64,000 nt of DNA, taken from Chitinophagales bacterium (GTDB lineage: Bacteria; Bacteroidota; Bacteroidia; Chitinophagales; Chitinophagaceae). Position numbers and translations under genes: made by a program. The notes beneath the pieces are model-generated. The model was not told where the DNA came from. It saw only the letters and a list, made by a program, of their open reading frames with translations, and did not search any database. Below are positions 34,268-42,247 of this stretch, piece by piece. Location: positions 1,369,001 through 1,433,000 of the forward strand of contig JAFLBK010000001.1 in the NCBI GenBank assembly GCA_017303335.1, read 5' to 3'. Positions within the stretch are counted from its first letter, which is position 1; each line of letters begins with the position of its first letter.

Positions 34268-35610
34268 CAACACGATGTATGAAACAGGCAATGACCCTGT
34301 TCTGTCTTTCTCTTGCACTTTCCCAAGTTCTTTCTGCACAGGATTCCAGGGGTAGGAAGCAATCCAGCAGTGAACCCTTTGCCTGGGGCGATTTCGGCTG
34401 GGTGCAGGGAAACAACCGCCAAAAGAAACCCCTGCTGGATACAAAATATTTCACGGGCGGTATTACGATCGACTGCAACTACAATTATTCCTTCAACCGG
34501 CCGGTCGATCATACCAACTCCGGTTCAACGGCCACGTTCCGCAGCAATGAATTCAATGTATCGTACATCGAGGCCGGCGGCGAATTTCATGAACCCAGGT
34601 CGGGCGCCCCGGCCAAACTCATGCTGCAATTCGGAACCCGGGCTACCGGTATCCCGCGGAACGACAATACGCCGCTTCGCGGACAATACGATCTGTACAA
34701 TGCCCTGCGCTATGTTACCGAAGGCTATGCCGGCATACACCTCAATAAGATGCATGGGCTTAATATTGATTTCGGCATTTTTAAATCCTATGTGGGACTT
34801 TTGTCGTATAACAACTTCGAGAACTGGAACTACCAGCCTTCCTATACATCGGATAATACGCCCTGGTTTTTTACGGGCGCCAGAATACAATTGTTTCCTA
34901 CTGATAAACTGAAACTGGAACTGTGGCTGGTGAATGGCTGGCAAACCTATGGCATGTTCAATGAGATGCCGGGTATCGGCTACCAGGTGATGTGGCGGCC
35001 AAAGGAAAGTCTGTCGATTCTTTCCAGTTCTTATGTGGGCTGGGATACGCCCAATGAAAAAAAACGGCTTCGCTTTCATACCGATAACAGCGCCGTGGTG
35101 CGGTATTATCATAAACCGGGCGGGCGATTTATTTCAAAAGCCGCGTTTTCGGTAACCGGCGACCTGGGTTTTGAAAATGGCGCCGGGGTAAAACCCTTCA
35201 ACGGCGACAGCAGCAAACCGGCCCAGCACTTTATCAGCGGTATGTTTTACAACCGGCTTTGGTTCGGCAGAAAACAACAACTGGCGTTTACCATCGGCGG
35301 TGGATATATCAATAACCCCGGAAGATACCTGGCGCTATTGCCTGCCGGCAATGCCGTACTGACGCAGAACCCAGGCGACAATTTCGAAGGCTGGGATGCC
35401 TCGGCCGGCTTTCAGTTCATGCCGAACGAGTACCTCACTTTTGGTGTGGAGTTCGTGACCCGGCATACGAGTGTGCCCTATTTCTCGGGCCGTGGCGGCG
35501 TTACCTCGCCCAATGGATGGAATGCGCCGATCGGGAACCCCGCCGGTTATCAGGCCGACCTGGTAAAGGATGAAAACAGGCTGATCTTCTCCACGATCTT
35601 CCGGTTTTAA
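34264..35610 (+). CDS. Outer-membrane beta-barrel protein (porin-like)
   Basis: 448 residues with an N-terminal signal peptide (basic start, hydrophobic core, A-Q-D cleavage region near residue 25). The rest is rich in alternating aromatic/polar strands, ends in a terminal Phe (I-F-R-F), and matches the general look of Bacteroidota outer-membrane barrels found in kdp operons. It overlaps kup by 4 bases, so it is coupled to K+ uptake; it may let K+ or small solutes cross the outer membrane. Specificity is inference from context. Confidence 0.78.
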   Translation: MTTRCMKQAMTLFCLSLALSQVLSAQDSRGRKQSSSEPFAWGDFGWVQGNNRQKKPLLDTKYFTGGITIDCNYNYSFNRPVDHTNSGSTATFRSNEFNVSYIEAGGEFHEPRSGAPAKLMLQFGTRATGIPRNDNTPLRGQYDLYNALRYVTEGYAGIHLNKMHGLNIDFGIFKSYVGLLSYNNFENWNYQPSYTSDNTPWFFTGARIQLFPTDKLKLELWLVNGWQTYGMFNEMPGIGYQVMWRPKESLSILSSSYVGWDTPNEKKRLRFHTDNSAVVRYYHKPGGRFISKAAFSVTGDLGFENGAGVKPFNGDSSKPAQHFISGMFYNRLWFGRKQQLAFTIGGGYINNPGRYLALLPAGNAVLTQNPGDNFEGWDASAGFQFMPNEYLTFGVEFVTRHTSVPYFSGRGGVTSPNGWNAPIGNPAGYQADLVKDENRLIFSTIFRF

Positions 35611-35696
35611 TTAATAAGGCATGTTGAAGATTGCGTATTGAATATTCAGTTATGGATTGTGCGGGCGTTTATGAACGGTTCTGCTATTTATGAATT

Positions 35697-35728
35697 GCTC
35701 TGACCTTTAGGCCAGAGCGCTTTTTTTT
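35697..35728 (+). terminator. Rho-independent terminator after the potassium module
   Basis: Stem GCTCTG/CAGAGC with a partly paired inner CC/GG and an 8-base T-run. It ends the kinase-regulator-kup-porin transcript. Confidence 0.75.
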
Positions 35729-35730
35729 AA

Positions 35731-35738
35731 TAGGTTTG
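35731..35738 (+). promoter_or_regulatory. -7 promoter element for the aminotransferase gene
   Basis: TAGGTTTG, an exact TAnnTTTG match just after the terminator, 52 bases before the ATG at 35791. Confidence 0.6.
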
Positions 35739-35790
35739 CAGCATAATACTAAACCCGATTCCTTGTCCGTTTATCTAAAAAACCAAAACC

Positions 35791-36921
35791 ATGCTTTTAC
35801 TCAGTGGCCCGAACATGGCCGGAAATGAATGGAAATACGTAAAGGACTGTTTGGATACTGGCTGGGTGAGCAGCGTAGGCGCTTATGTAGACCAGTTCGA
35901 GAAGATGAGTGCCGAATTCGCCGGAACCAAATACGCGGTGGCAACCAGCAGCGGAACCACCGCTCTCCATATCTGCCTTATTTTAATGGGCGTGAATGAA
36001 AACGATTATGTGATCACCCCGAATATCACCTTCATCGCCACCTGCAATTCCATTAAGTATACCGGCGCCGATCCGATCCTGATCGATACCGACCCCGGTT
36101 CCTGGCAAATGGACCTCGACCTGCTGGAAACATTCCTCCGCGAAGAAACAGAACAGCGTAACGGCGTTTGTCATTATAAGAAAGACGGACGGCGGATCCC
36201 GATTATCATGCCGGTGCATGTGCTGGGGAATATGTGCGATATGAACAGGCTGATGGCGTTGGCCAAACAATATAATCTTACCGTTATTGAAGACAGTACC
36301 GAAGCACTGGGTTCTTATTATAAAGGAAAACATGCCGGAAGCTTTGGATTGATGGGCACATTCAGCTACAACGGCAATAAGATCATCACCACCGGCGGCG
36401 GCGGTATGATCGTTACCAATGATGAAGCGCTGGCCAAAAAGGCCAAGCACCTCACCACCCAGGCCAAGAGCGACCCCTTCGAATACGTGCACGACGAGAT
36501 CGGCTATAATTACCGGCTGGTGAACGTGGCCGCCGCGATGGGTGTGGCGCAGATGGAACTGCTGCCCGGGTTCATCAAGCGCAAGCATGAAGTGATGGAT
36601 TTTTACAAGAAGGAACTCCGTGGCGTGGGCGATATCCGGTTCCAGGAAGTGAGCAGCGATGTGGACCCGAACTGCTGGCTGCCCACCATCATGACCGAAA
36701 AGCAAAAGGACGTACTGAAGATACTCAACGATAACAAAATGCAGAGCCGCCCCTTCTGGGTGCCGATGAACCAGTTGCGGATGTTCAAAGAGAATATTTT
36801 TTACAACAAAGACAACCGTTCCGATTACGTGTACCAGCGTTGCCTCAGCATCCCCTGTTCAACCAACATTACGGATGAACAGCTGAAAGCGGTTTGCGAA
36901 AAGATAAAAGAAGTTTATTAA
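35791..36921 (+). CDS. DegT/DnrJ/EryC1-family aminotransferase (PglE-like)
   Basis: 376 residues. S-G-T-T-A-L-H near residue 54, E-D-S-T-E-A-L-G near 170, and PLP Lys in F-S-Y-N-G-N-K near 197; the segment following (I-I-T-T-G-G-G-G-M-I) is canonical. It makes a 4-amino (or 3-amino) nucleotide sugar from the keto form. A sugar-phosphate transferase of PglC type follows, and a PglD-like acetyltransferase lies at 28698, so a bacillosamine-like 2,4-diacetamido sugar is a reasonable guess. Confidence 0.88.
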   Translation: MLLLSGPNMAGNEWKYVKDCLDTGWVSSVGAYVDQFEKMSAEFAGTKYAVATSSGTTALHICLILMGVNENDYVITPNITFIATCNSIKYTGADPILIDTDPGSWQMDLDLLETFLREETEQRNGVCHYKKDGRRIPIIMPVHVLGNMCDMNRLMALAKQYNLTVIEDSTEALGSYYKGKHAGSFGLMGTFSYNGNKIITTGGGGMIVTNDEALAKKAKHLTTQAKSDPFEYVHDEIGYNYRLVNVAAAMGVAQMELLPGFIKRKHEVMDFYKKELRGVGDIRFQEVSSDVDPNCWLPTIMTEKQKDVLKILNDNKMQSRPFWVPMNQLRMFKENIFYNKDNRSDYVYQRCLSIPCSTNITDEQLKAVCEKIKEVY

Positions 36922-37003
36922 CGGATACCGGATACCTGGTACCGGAGTCCAGCGACGAGCGATTTTATCCGGCATCCGGCATCCCGTATCGGAAACCATG
37001 ACG
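36922..37003. repeat. Short repeated GGATACC/CCGGCATCC units
   Basis: The 83-base gap between two co-directional genes contains several near-identical 8-10 base units of the form CGGATACC and CCGGCAT, partly inverted with respect to each other. It resembles small intergenic repeat debris; no terminator T-run. Confidence 0.4.
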
Positions 37004-37004
37004 C

Positions 37005-37661
37005 ATGTATCCCATACTAAAGCGCATCTTTGATATACTCATCGCCGGCATTGCCCTCGTCTTACTTTCGCCCATCCTCATTCCCTCGATCATGATCCTG
37101 CTGGTTACCGGCGAGCGGGAGGTTTTTTATTTCCAGAAACGTATCGGGTATAAGAACAGGCCGTTCGATATCTGGAAGTTCGCCACCATGCTGAAAAACA
37201 GTCCAAATATAGGTACCGGTGAAATCACCCTGCGCAATGATCCGCGGGTCACGAAGTTTGGCAAGATACTGCGCATGACCAAGGTCAATGAGCTGCCGCA
37301 GATCATCAATGTGTTCAAAGGAGATATGAGTATCGTAGGGCCAAGGCCGCTGATGGAGGTAAGTTTTAAACTATACCCCGAAGACGTGCAGCGGGTGATT
37401 TATAATTGCAGGCCGGGTATGACCGGGATCGGCTCACTGATCTTCCGCGACGAAGAAAAGATTGTTTCGGAGGCCGCCGACCCCAAGGCCATGTATGCGG
37501 CCATCTACCCCTACAAAGGCGCCCTGGAATTGTGGTATCAAAAAAATGCTTCGCTGTATACGGATTTTATGATCATTTTCCTGACGGCCTGGTCGATCCT
37601 TTTCCCCGAAAACAAGTTGGTAAACAAGGTGTTTAAAGACCTGCCGTCGCGTAGCTTTTAG
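37005..37661 (+). CDS. Initiating sugar-phosphate transferase (PglC/WbaP C-domain type)
   Basis: 218 residues: a single N-terminal membrane helix or re-entrant segment (residues 8-35) followed by the PF02397 catalytic domain with F-Q-K-R-I-G, D-P-R-V-T-K-F-G-K-I-L-R, N-V-F-K-G-D-M-S and V-G-P-R-P. It transfers a phospho-sugar to undecaprenyl phosphate, starting the repeat unit. The usual Asp-Glu catalytic dyad reads Asn95-Glu96 (V-N-E-L-P-Q), an observation that needs comparison with Bacteroidota homologues. It ends the second glycan block. Confidence 0.87.
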   Translation: MYPILKRIFDILIAGIALVLLSPILIPSIMILLVTGEREVFYFQKRIGYKNRPFDIWKFATMLKNSPNIGTGEITLRNDPRVTKFGKILRMTKVNELPQIINVFKGDMSIVGPRPLMEVSFKLYPEDVQRVIYNCRPGMTGIGSLIFRDEEKIVSEAADPKAMYAAIYPYKGALELWYQKNASLYTDFMIIFLTAWSILFPENKLVNKVFKDLPSRSF

Positions 37662-37681
37662 CGGATTTCCAAACTTTTCTG

Positions 37682-37705
37682 GCCCGCCGCAAACAATTGG
37701 CGGGC
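37682..37705. other. GC-rich inverted repeat upstream of merR-like gene
   Basis: GCCCGCC and GGCGGGC separated by 10 bases, between the sugar transferase stop and the regulator start. No T-run follows, so it could be an operator or a weak terminator. Confidence 0.4.
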
Positions 37706-37734
37706 AGTAATTGTAATACCTGAAACTCGAAAGC

Positions 37735-38613
37735 ATGCAGTCGTTCACCATCAAAGACCTGGAAAACCTGTCGGGCATCAAGGCCCATACCATCCGGATA
37801 TGGGAACAGCGCTATACCTTTCTGAAACCTTCCCGCACCGGAACCAATATCCGCTACTACAGCAACGACGAACTGAAGAAGATACTCAATGTGGCCCTGC
37901 TCAATAAGTACGGGTTCAAAATCTCCCATATCGACCGGATGAATGAGAGCGAGATGAAGGAACGCATTCTTTCGCTCAATCAGCTGGAAGCACAGCACGA
38001 ACGGGTGGTAAATTCACTCATCCAGAACATGGTGGACCTGGACATGGATAGTTTTGAAGATACACTCGATAATTTCATCGCCCTACGGGGTATTGAAAAG
38101 ACCATCCTGCAGATCATCTTTCCTTACCTCGAGAAAATCGGTATCCTCTGGATGACCAATCACATCATCCCGGCCCAGGAACACCTGGTGAGCAATATCA
38201 TCCGCCAGAAACTGATCGCCGGAATCGAGAACTGCAGCACCCGCGTCAAACTGAACAAAACCGTTCTCTTGTACCTGCCCGAAGGCGAGTACCATGAACT
38301 GGGCCTTCTTTTCATGCACTACCTGCTCAAGAACAGGGGCGCCGGAACGATTTACCTGGGATGCAATGTGCCGGCAAAAGACGTGGAATATGTAGCGCAA
38401 CTCCGGAAGCCGGATTATATCTATACCCACCTGACAACCGTTGGACAAAAATTCAACTTCGATAAATTCATCACCGGGGTTCATAAGCGATTCGGCGATA
38501 CCCCGATCATCGTATCTGGCCAGCTTACACAGACCTATGAAAAGAAGATCCATCCCCCGATCTACTTCAAACGGTCGTTCCCCGAGGTCATGGAATTTGT
38601 TTCCGGGCTTTGA
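37735..38613 (+). CDS. MerR-family regulator with cobalamin-binding domain, CarH/LitR-like photoreceptor
   Basis: 292 residues. MerR winged helix at residues 4-70 (H-T-I-R-I-W-E-Q-R-Y). A four-helix cap follows, with the W-x9-E-H motif (Trp139, Glu149-His150) that in CarH cradles the adenosyl group of adenosylcobalamin. The B12 domain has E-x-H-x-x-G at 185-190, where His187 would be the lower axial ligand. In CarH/LitR the dark B12-bound tetramer represses carotenoid genes and light releases it. An ECF sigma gene and carotenoid genes follow directly. Light control is inferred from motif and context. Confidence 0.88.
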   Translation: MQSFTIKDLENLSGIKAHTIRIWEQRYTFLKPSRTGTNIRYYSNDELKKILNVALLNKYGFKISHIDRMNESEMKERILSLNQLEAQHERVVNSLIQNMVDLDMDSFEDTLDNFIALRGIEKTILQIIFPYLEKIGILWMTNHIIPAQEHLVSNIIRQKLIAGIENCSTRVKLNKTVLLYLPEGEYHELGLLFMHYLLKNRGAGTIYLGCNVPAKDVEYVAQLRKPDYIYTHLTTVGQKFNFDKFITGVHKRFGDTPIIVSGQLTQTYEKKIHPPIYFKRSFPEVMEFVSGL

Positions 38614-38644
38614 TTCTTTCCGCCTAAAAAATTGAAATTCATCC

Positions 38645-38673
38645 GTTTAACTTTTTAACAAAAAAAATTAAAC
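38645..38673. promoter_or_regulatory. Palindromic operator candidate 1 (GTTTAA-N17-TTAAAC)
   Basis: Six-base inverted arms with a 17-base spacer, 29 bases in all, in the 123-base gap between the MerR/B12 regulator and the ECF sigma gene. A second element with the same arms and the same spacer lies 56 bases downstream. Candidate binding site for the CarH-like protein; the spacer here is A/T rich. Confidence 0.55.
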
Positions 38674-38700
38674 AGAAATTGCTTTTGTTTCCCTTTTGTT

Positions 38701-38729
38701 GTTTAAGTTTGTTGTATAACAAGTTAAAC
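38701..38729. promoter_or_regulatory. Palindromic operator candidate 2, overlapping a -7 element
   Basis: GTTTAA-N17-TTAAAC again, with the inner sequence also partly symmetrical (GTT and AAC). It covers TAAGTTTG at 38704-38711, an exact TAnnTTTG -7 element, and ends 7 bases before the ATG of the sigma factor. A repressor bound here would block transcription of the sigma gene. Confidence 0.6.
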
Positions 38730-38736
38730 AAAAGCC

Positions 38737-39237
38737 ATGTCAACGACCGAATTCAACCAGACACTCATTAGTAATTCTGATTATTTGCGCCCATTTGCCA
38801 TGACCCTGACCCGGGATTCGGAGTCGGCGAAGGACCTGGTGCAGGAAACCCTGTTCCGGGCGCTGGCAAACAAGGAAAAATACCTGGATGGCACCAATAT
38901 CAAGGCCTGGCTGTATACCATCATGCGCAACATCTTCATCAATAATTACCGCCGCACAGCCAAGCAAAACACCATATTCGATCATACACCCAATGATTTC
39001 CTGTTAAACTACAACCAGTATACAACCGCCAATGCCGCGGAAACAACACTGGCGGTAAAGAATATATACCAGGCTGTTCATGCGTTGCCGGAAATATTCA
39101 AAGTGCCCTTCCAGCTTTATTTCGAGGGTTATAAATACCACGAGATTGCGCAGGTGCTGAATGAACCCCTTGGAACAATTAAAAGCAGGATACATTTTGC
39201 CCGGAAGCTATTGAAACAGCAATTAGAGCGTTTCTGA
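38737..39237 (+). CDS. ECF-type sigma-70 family RNA polymerase sigma factor
   Basis: 166 residues. Region 2 (residues 15-80) has A-K-D-L-V-Q-E-T-L-F-R-A and W-L-Y-T-I-M-R-N; region 4 (110-162) has L-P-E-I-F-K-V-P-F-Q-L and the helix-turn-helix Y-H-E-I-A-Q-V-L-N-E-P-L-G-T-I-K-S-R-I. No anti-sigma gene is adjacent. It sits between a CarH-like repressor and crtI, the same arrangement in principle as LitR/LitS systems where a light-induced sigma factor activates carotenoid genes. The target promoters are not identified. Confidence 0.9.
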   Translation: MSTTEFNQTLISNSDYLRPFAMTLTRDSESAKDLVQETLFRALANKEKYLDGTNIKAWLYTIMRNIFINNYRRTAKQNTIFDHTPNDFLLNYNQYTTANAAETTLAVKNIYQAVHALPEIFKVPFQLYFEGYKYHEIAQVLNEPLGTIKSRIHFARKLLKQQLERF

Positions 39238-39332
39238 GAACCGGGCCGGGGCCCGTACCTGACCGCTGTTCGCGGGGCCTCCCTGATCCGATAATACCCA
39301 CCAGTACTGTTCACCATTTAGCTCAATAGCTG

Positions 39333-39340
39333 TATTTTCG
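39333..39340 (+). promoter_or_regulatory. Possible -7 element of the carotenoid operon
   Basis: TATTTTCG matches TAnnTTTG with one mismatch and lies only 4 bases before the TTG start codon of crtI. If used by the housekeeping sigma factor the mRNA would be nearly leaderless. An ECF-dependent promoter further upstream is an alternative. Confidence 0.4.
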
Positions 39341-39344
39341 CATT

Positions 39345-40844
39345 TTGAAACAAGCAGTCATTATAGGAAGCGGCTTTGCAGGACTTTCCGCAGCCAGTTT
39401 TATGGCCAAAGCCGGGTGGAAGGTTACCGTATTGGAAAAACAACCTACCCCGGGAGGAAGGGCCCGGCAGTTAAAGGCCGAAGGCTTCACCTTTGATATG
39501 GGGCCCAGCTGGTACTGGATGCCCGATGTATTTGAACGGTATTTCGGATGCTTTGGAAAGCGCGTATCTGATTATTACGAGTTGGAACGCCTCGCCCCTT
39601 CGTACCGGATCTATTGGAACGACGGACCCATGGACATTCCGGCCGATTACCAGGAATTGAAAAACCTTTTTGAAAGTATCGAACCCGGGAGCGGCGAAAA
39701 ACTCGACCGTTTCCTGGCAGAAGCAGCTTATAAATACGAAGTGGGCATCAACAAACTGGTGTATAAACCCGGACAGTCGCTCACCGAATTTCTCGACTGG
39801 GATACCATCAAGGGCGCTTTTCGCCTGGATGTACTCACCTCCATTGATAAACACATCAATAAATTCTTCAAGCACCCCAAACTCCGTCAGTTGATGGAGT
39901 TCCCGGTATTGTTCCTCGGGGCTTTGCCAAAAGATACACCTGCCTTGTACAGCTTAATGAATTATGCCGATATCAAGTTGGGTACCTGGTATCCCAAAAA
40001 AGGAATGTACTCGGTTGTGGAAGGGATGTACCAACTGGCGCTGGAACTGGGCGTCGAATTCAGATTCAATTGCAACGTAACATCGATCGAAGTGGAAAAC
40101 GGCAGGGCTACGGAAGTAGTGGCCGAAGACGGAGGGCGGTATACCGCCGATGTGGTTATTGGTGGCGCGGATTATCATTTTATAGAAACCAAACTGTTGC
40201 CCGGGAACTATCGTAGATACAGTGATCAATATTGGGATAAGCGTCTGATGGCGCCGAGTTGTCTCTTATATTATGTTGGTTTGAACCGGAAGATCGAAGG
40301 TGTTCCTCATCACTCCCTCTTCTTCGACGCCGATTTTGATGTGCATGGGAAAGAGATATACAGCAGCAAGCAATGGCCCTCGGACCCCTTGTTCTATCTT
40401 TCGGTTTCTTCTGTTACGGATGAAACCGTGGCGCCTGCTGGCTGCGACAATATGGTTTTCCTCATACCGATCGCCGCCGGATTAGCGGGCGACGCTGAAA
40501 CATTACGGGAAGAATATTTCCAGCGGATACTGTCGCGTTTCGAAGCAAAAACAGGTCAGTCAATCCGCGACCATATTGTATACAAGAAAAGTTATTCCTT
40601 AAGCAATTTCATCGACGACTATAATTCGTTCAAAGGAAATGCCTACGGATTGGCCAATACACTGATGCAAACGGCCGTTTTCAGGCCATCCTGCAGAAGT
40701 ATTAAAATAAAAAACCTATTTTACACCGGGCAACTTACCGTTCCGGGGCCTGGGGTACCGCCCAGCCTCATCAGCGGGGAGGTGGTGGCCAACGAGGTGC
40801 TCAAACATTTCGGGAAACCGGTTGTTGATAAGGTAATGGTTTAA
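39345..40844 (+). CDS. crtI: Phytoene desaturase
   Basis: 499 residues with a TTG start at 39345, placed so that the FAD motif (V-I-I-G-S-G-F-A-G-L) begins at residue 4. P-G-G-R-A and F-D-M-G-P-S-W follow, and the C-terminal G-P-G-V-P-P-S-L-I-S-G motif is the CrtI-family signature. It converts phytoene to lycopene or neurosporene at the membrane. It leads a compact + strand run with crtB, idi, cruF-like, crtZ and crtYcd. A second, CrtD-like desaturase is at 50581. Confidence 0.92.
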   Translation: MKQAVIIGSGFAGLSAASFMAKAGWKVTVLEKQPTPGGRARQLKAEGFTFDMGPSWYWMPDVFERYFGCFGKRVSDYYELERLAPSYRIYWNDGPMDIPADYQELKNLFESIEPGSGEKLDRFLAEAAYKYEVGINKLVYKPGQSLTEFLDWDTIKGAFRLDVLTSIDKHINKFFKHPKLRQLMEFPVLFLGALPKDTPALYSLMNYADIKLGTWYPKKGMYSVVEGMYQLALELGVEFRFNCNVTSIEVENGRATEVVAEDGGRYTADVVIGGADYHFIETKLLPGNYRRYSDQYWDKRLMAPSCLLYYVGLNRKIEGVPHHSLFFDADFDVHGKEIYSSKQWPSDPLFYLSVSSVTDETVAPAGCDNMVFLIPIAAGLAGDAETLREEYFQRILSRFEAKTGQSIRDHIVYKKSYSLSNFIDDYNSFKGNAYGLANTLMQTAVFRPSCRSIKIKNLFYTGQLTVPGPGVPPSLISGEVVANEVLKHFGKPVVDKVMV

Positions 40845-40865
40845 CACAAACTCAGCTCAACGGGA

Positions 40866-41702
40866 ATGATAAAACTATTTCATGATGTATGCCAGCAGTG
40901 CAGTAAAGCCGTAACGGAACGATACAGCACTTCGTTCAGCAGCGCCATCCGCCTGCTGCACCCCGACCTGCGTGTACCCATCTACAATATTTATGGTTTT
41001 GTCCGCTTCGCCGACGAGATCGTGGATACCTTTCACCAATACCGGAAGGAAGAATTGCTCACCGAGTTCCGGAAAGATACCTATGCCGCCATTGAGCGGG
41101 GTATCAGCCTGAACCCCATCCTGCATAGTTTCCAGATAACCGTACGGGAATATAACATCAGCCACGACCTGATCGACGCGTTTTTCAAAAGCATGGAGAT
41201 GGACCTGAGCAAGACCGAATACAACAGTTGTGGCTACAAGGAATACATTTACGGAAGCGCCGAAGTGGTAGGCCTGATGTGCCTGTATGTGTTCTGCGAA
41301 GGCGATGCGAAGATGTACAACGAGCTGAAACCTTCTGCCCAATCCCTGGGCGCCGCGTTCCAGAAAGTGAATTTCCTGCGGGATGTAAAGGCCGATTACG
41401 AACAGCTCAACCGCTCGTATTTCCCGGAAGTGGACTTCAAGAACTTTACCCCCGACATGAAGCAGCAGATTGAAGACGACATCAGCCGCGATTTCGAACA
41501 CGCCTACGAAGGTATCCTGCGTTTGCCGCATAAAGCCCGCTTCGGGGTATATGTGGCCTACAAATATTACCTGTCGCTCTTCAAAAAGATCAAGCGCACC
41601 ACTCCCGCTACCATTATGGAGCAGCGTATCCGCATACCCAACTACGGTAAGGCTTATATCGTGGCCAAGGCCGGGTTGAGAAGCCAGTTGAACTTATATT
41701 GA
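40866..41702 (+). CDS. crtB: Phytoene synthase
   Basis: 278 residues. The two Asp-rich prenyl-diphosphate motifs are intact: D-E-I-V-D near residue 49 and D-V-K-A-D near 175, with the R-D-V-K-A-D-Y-x-x-L-N-R-S-Y-F-P context of Bacteroidota CrtB. It condenses two geranylgeranyl diphosphates to phytoene. The gap to crtI is 21 bases. No crtE gene is in the window, so GGPP must come from elsewhere. Confidence 0.93.
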   Translation: MIKLFHDVCQQCSKAVTERYSTSFSSAIRLLHPDLRVPIYNIYGFVRFADEIVDTFHQYRKEELLTEFRKDTYAAIERGISLNPILHSFQITVREYNISHDLIDAFFKSMEMDLSKTEYNSCGYKEYIYGSAEVVGLMCLYVFCEGDAKMYNELKPSAQSLGAAFQKVNFLRDVKADYEQLNRSYFPEVDFKNFTPDMKQQIEDDISRDFEHAYEGILRLPHKARFGVYVAYKYYLSLFKKIKRTTPATIMEQRIRIPNYGKAYIVAKAGLRSQLNLY

Positions 41703-41717
41703 TCAAGAACCGAACCT

Positions 41718-42239
41718 ATGGATGTTATTCTGGTAAATGAACAGGACCAGCCTGTTGGCACCATGGAAAAGATGGAGGTGCACCAGAAAGCCCTGTTGCA
41801 CCGGGCGTTCAGCGTTTTCCTGTTTAACGATCGTGGCGAAATGCTGCTGCACAAGCGGGCCGACAGCAAGTATCACAGCGGCGGTTTATGGACCAATGCC
41901 TGCTGCAGCCATCCCCGGCCCGGGGAAGATACCCGCAGCGCCGCCGAAAAAAGATTGCAGGAAGAAATGGGTATTGTTACCCCGCTTACCAAGGCCTTCG
42001 ATTTTATTTACAAAGCGTCGTTCGATAACGGGCTCACCGAACATGAATTCGACCATGTGTTTACCGGCACGTACCACGGATCTATCGATCCCAACCCGGA
42101 GGAAGTAAGTGCGTATTGTTATAAACCCATCCCGGAGATCCGGCAAGCCATCCGGGAATACCCGTATGAATATACAGAGTGGTTCAAAATTGCTTTTCCC
42201 CGGATGGAACTGTATCTTCAAACTCATTCATCCCGTTAA
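41718..42239 (+). CDS. idi: Isopentenyl-diphosphate delta-isomerase, type I
   Basis: 173 residues. Nudix-fold type I Idi: active-site Cys in W-T-N-A-C-C-S-H-P near residue 58, the Glu-rich Nudix-like helix (A-A-E-K-R-L-Q-E-E-M-G) near 75-85 and E-H-E-F-D near 108. It balances IPP and DMAPP for carotenoid synthesis. Placed between crtB and the cruF-like gene in the same direction. Confidence 0.93.
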   Translation: MDVILVNEQDQPVGTMEKMEVHQKALLHRAFSVFLFNDRGEMLLHKRADSKYHSGGLWTNACCSHPRPGEDTRSAAEKRLQEEMGIVTPLTKAFDFIYKASFDNGLTEHEFDHVFTGTYHGSIDPNPEEVSAYCYKPIPEIRQAIREYPYEYTEWFKIAFPRMELYLQTHSSR

Positions 42240-42247
42240 GAACACCT

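Noticed and set aside
39242..39255. Terminator after the ECF sigma gene
   Set aside because: CGGGCC/GGCCCG can form a short hairpin but no T-run follows; calling it a terminator would be guesswork.
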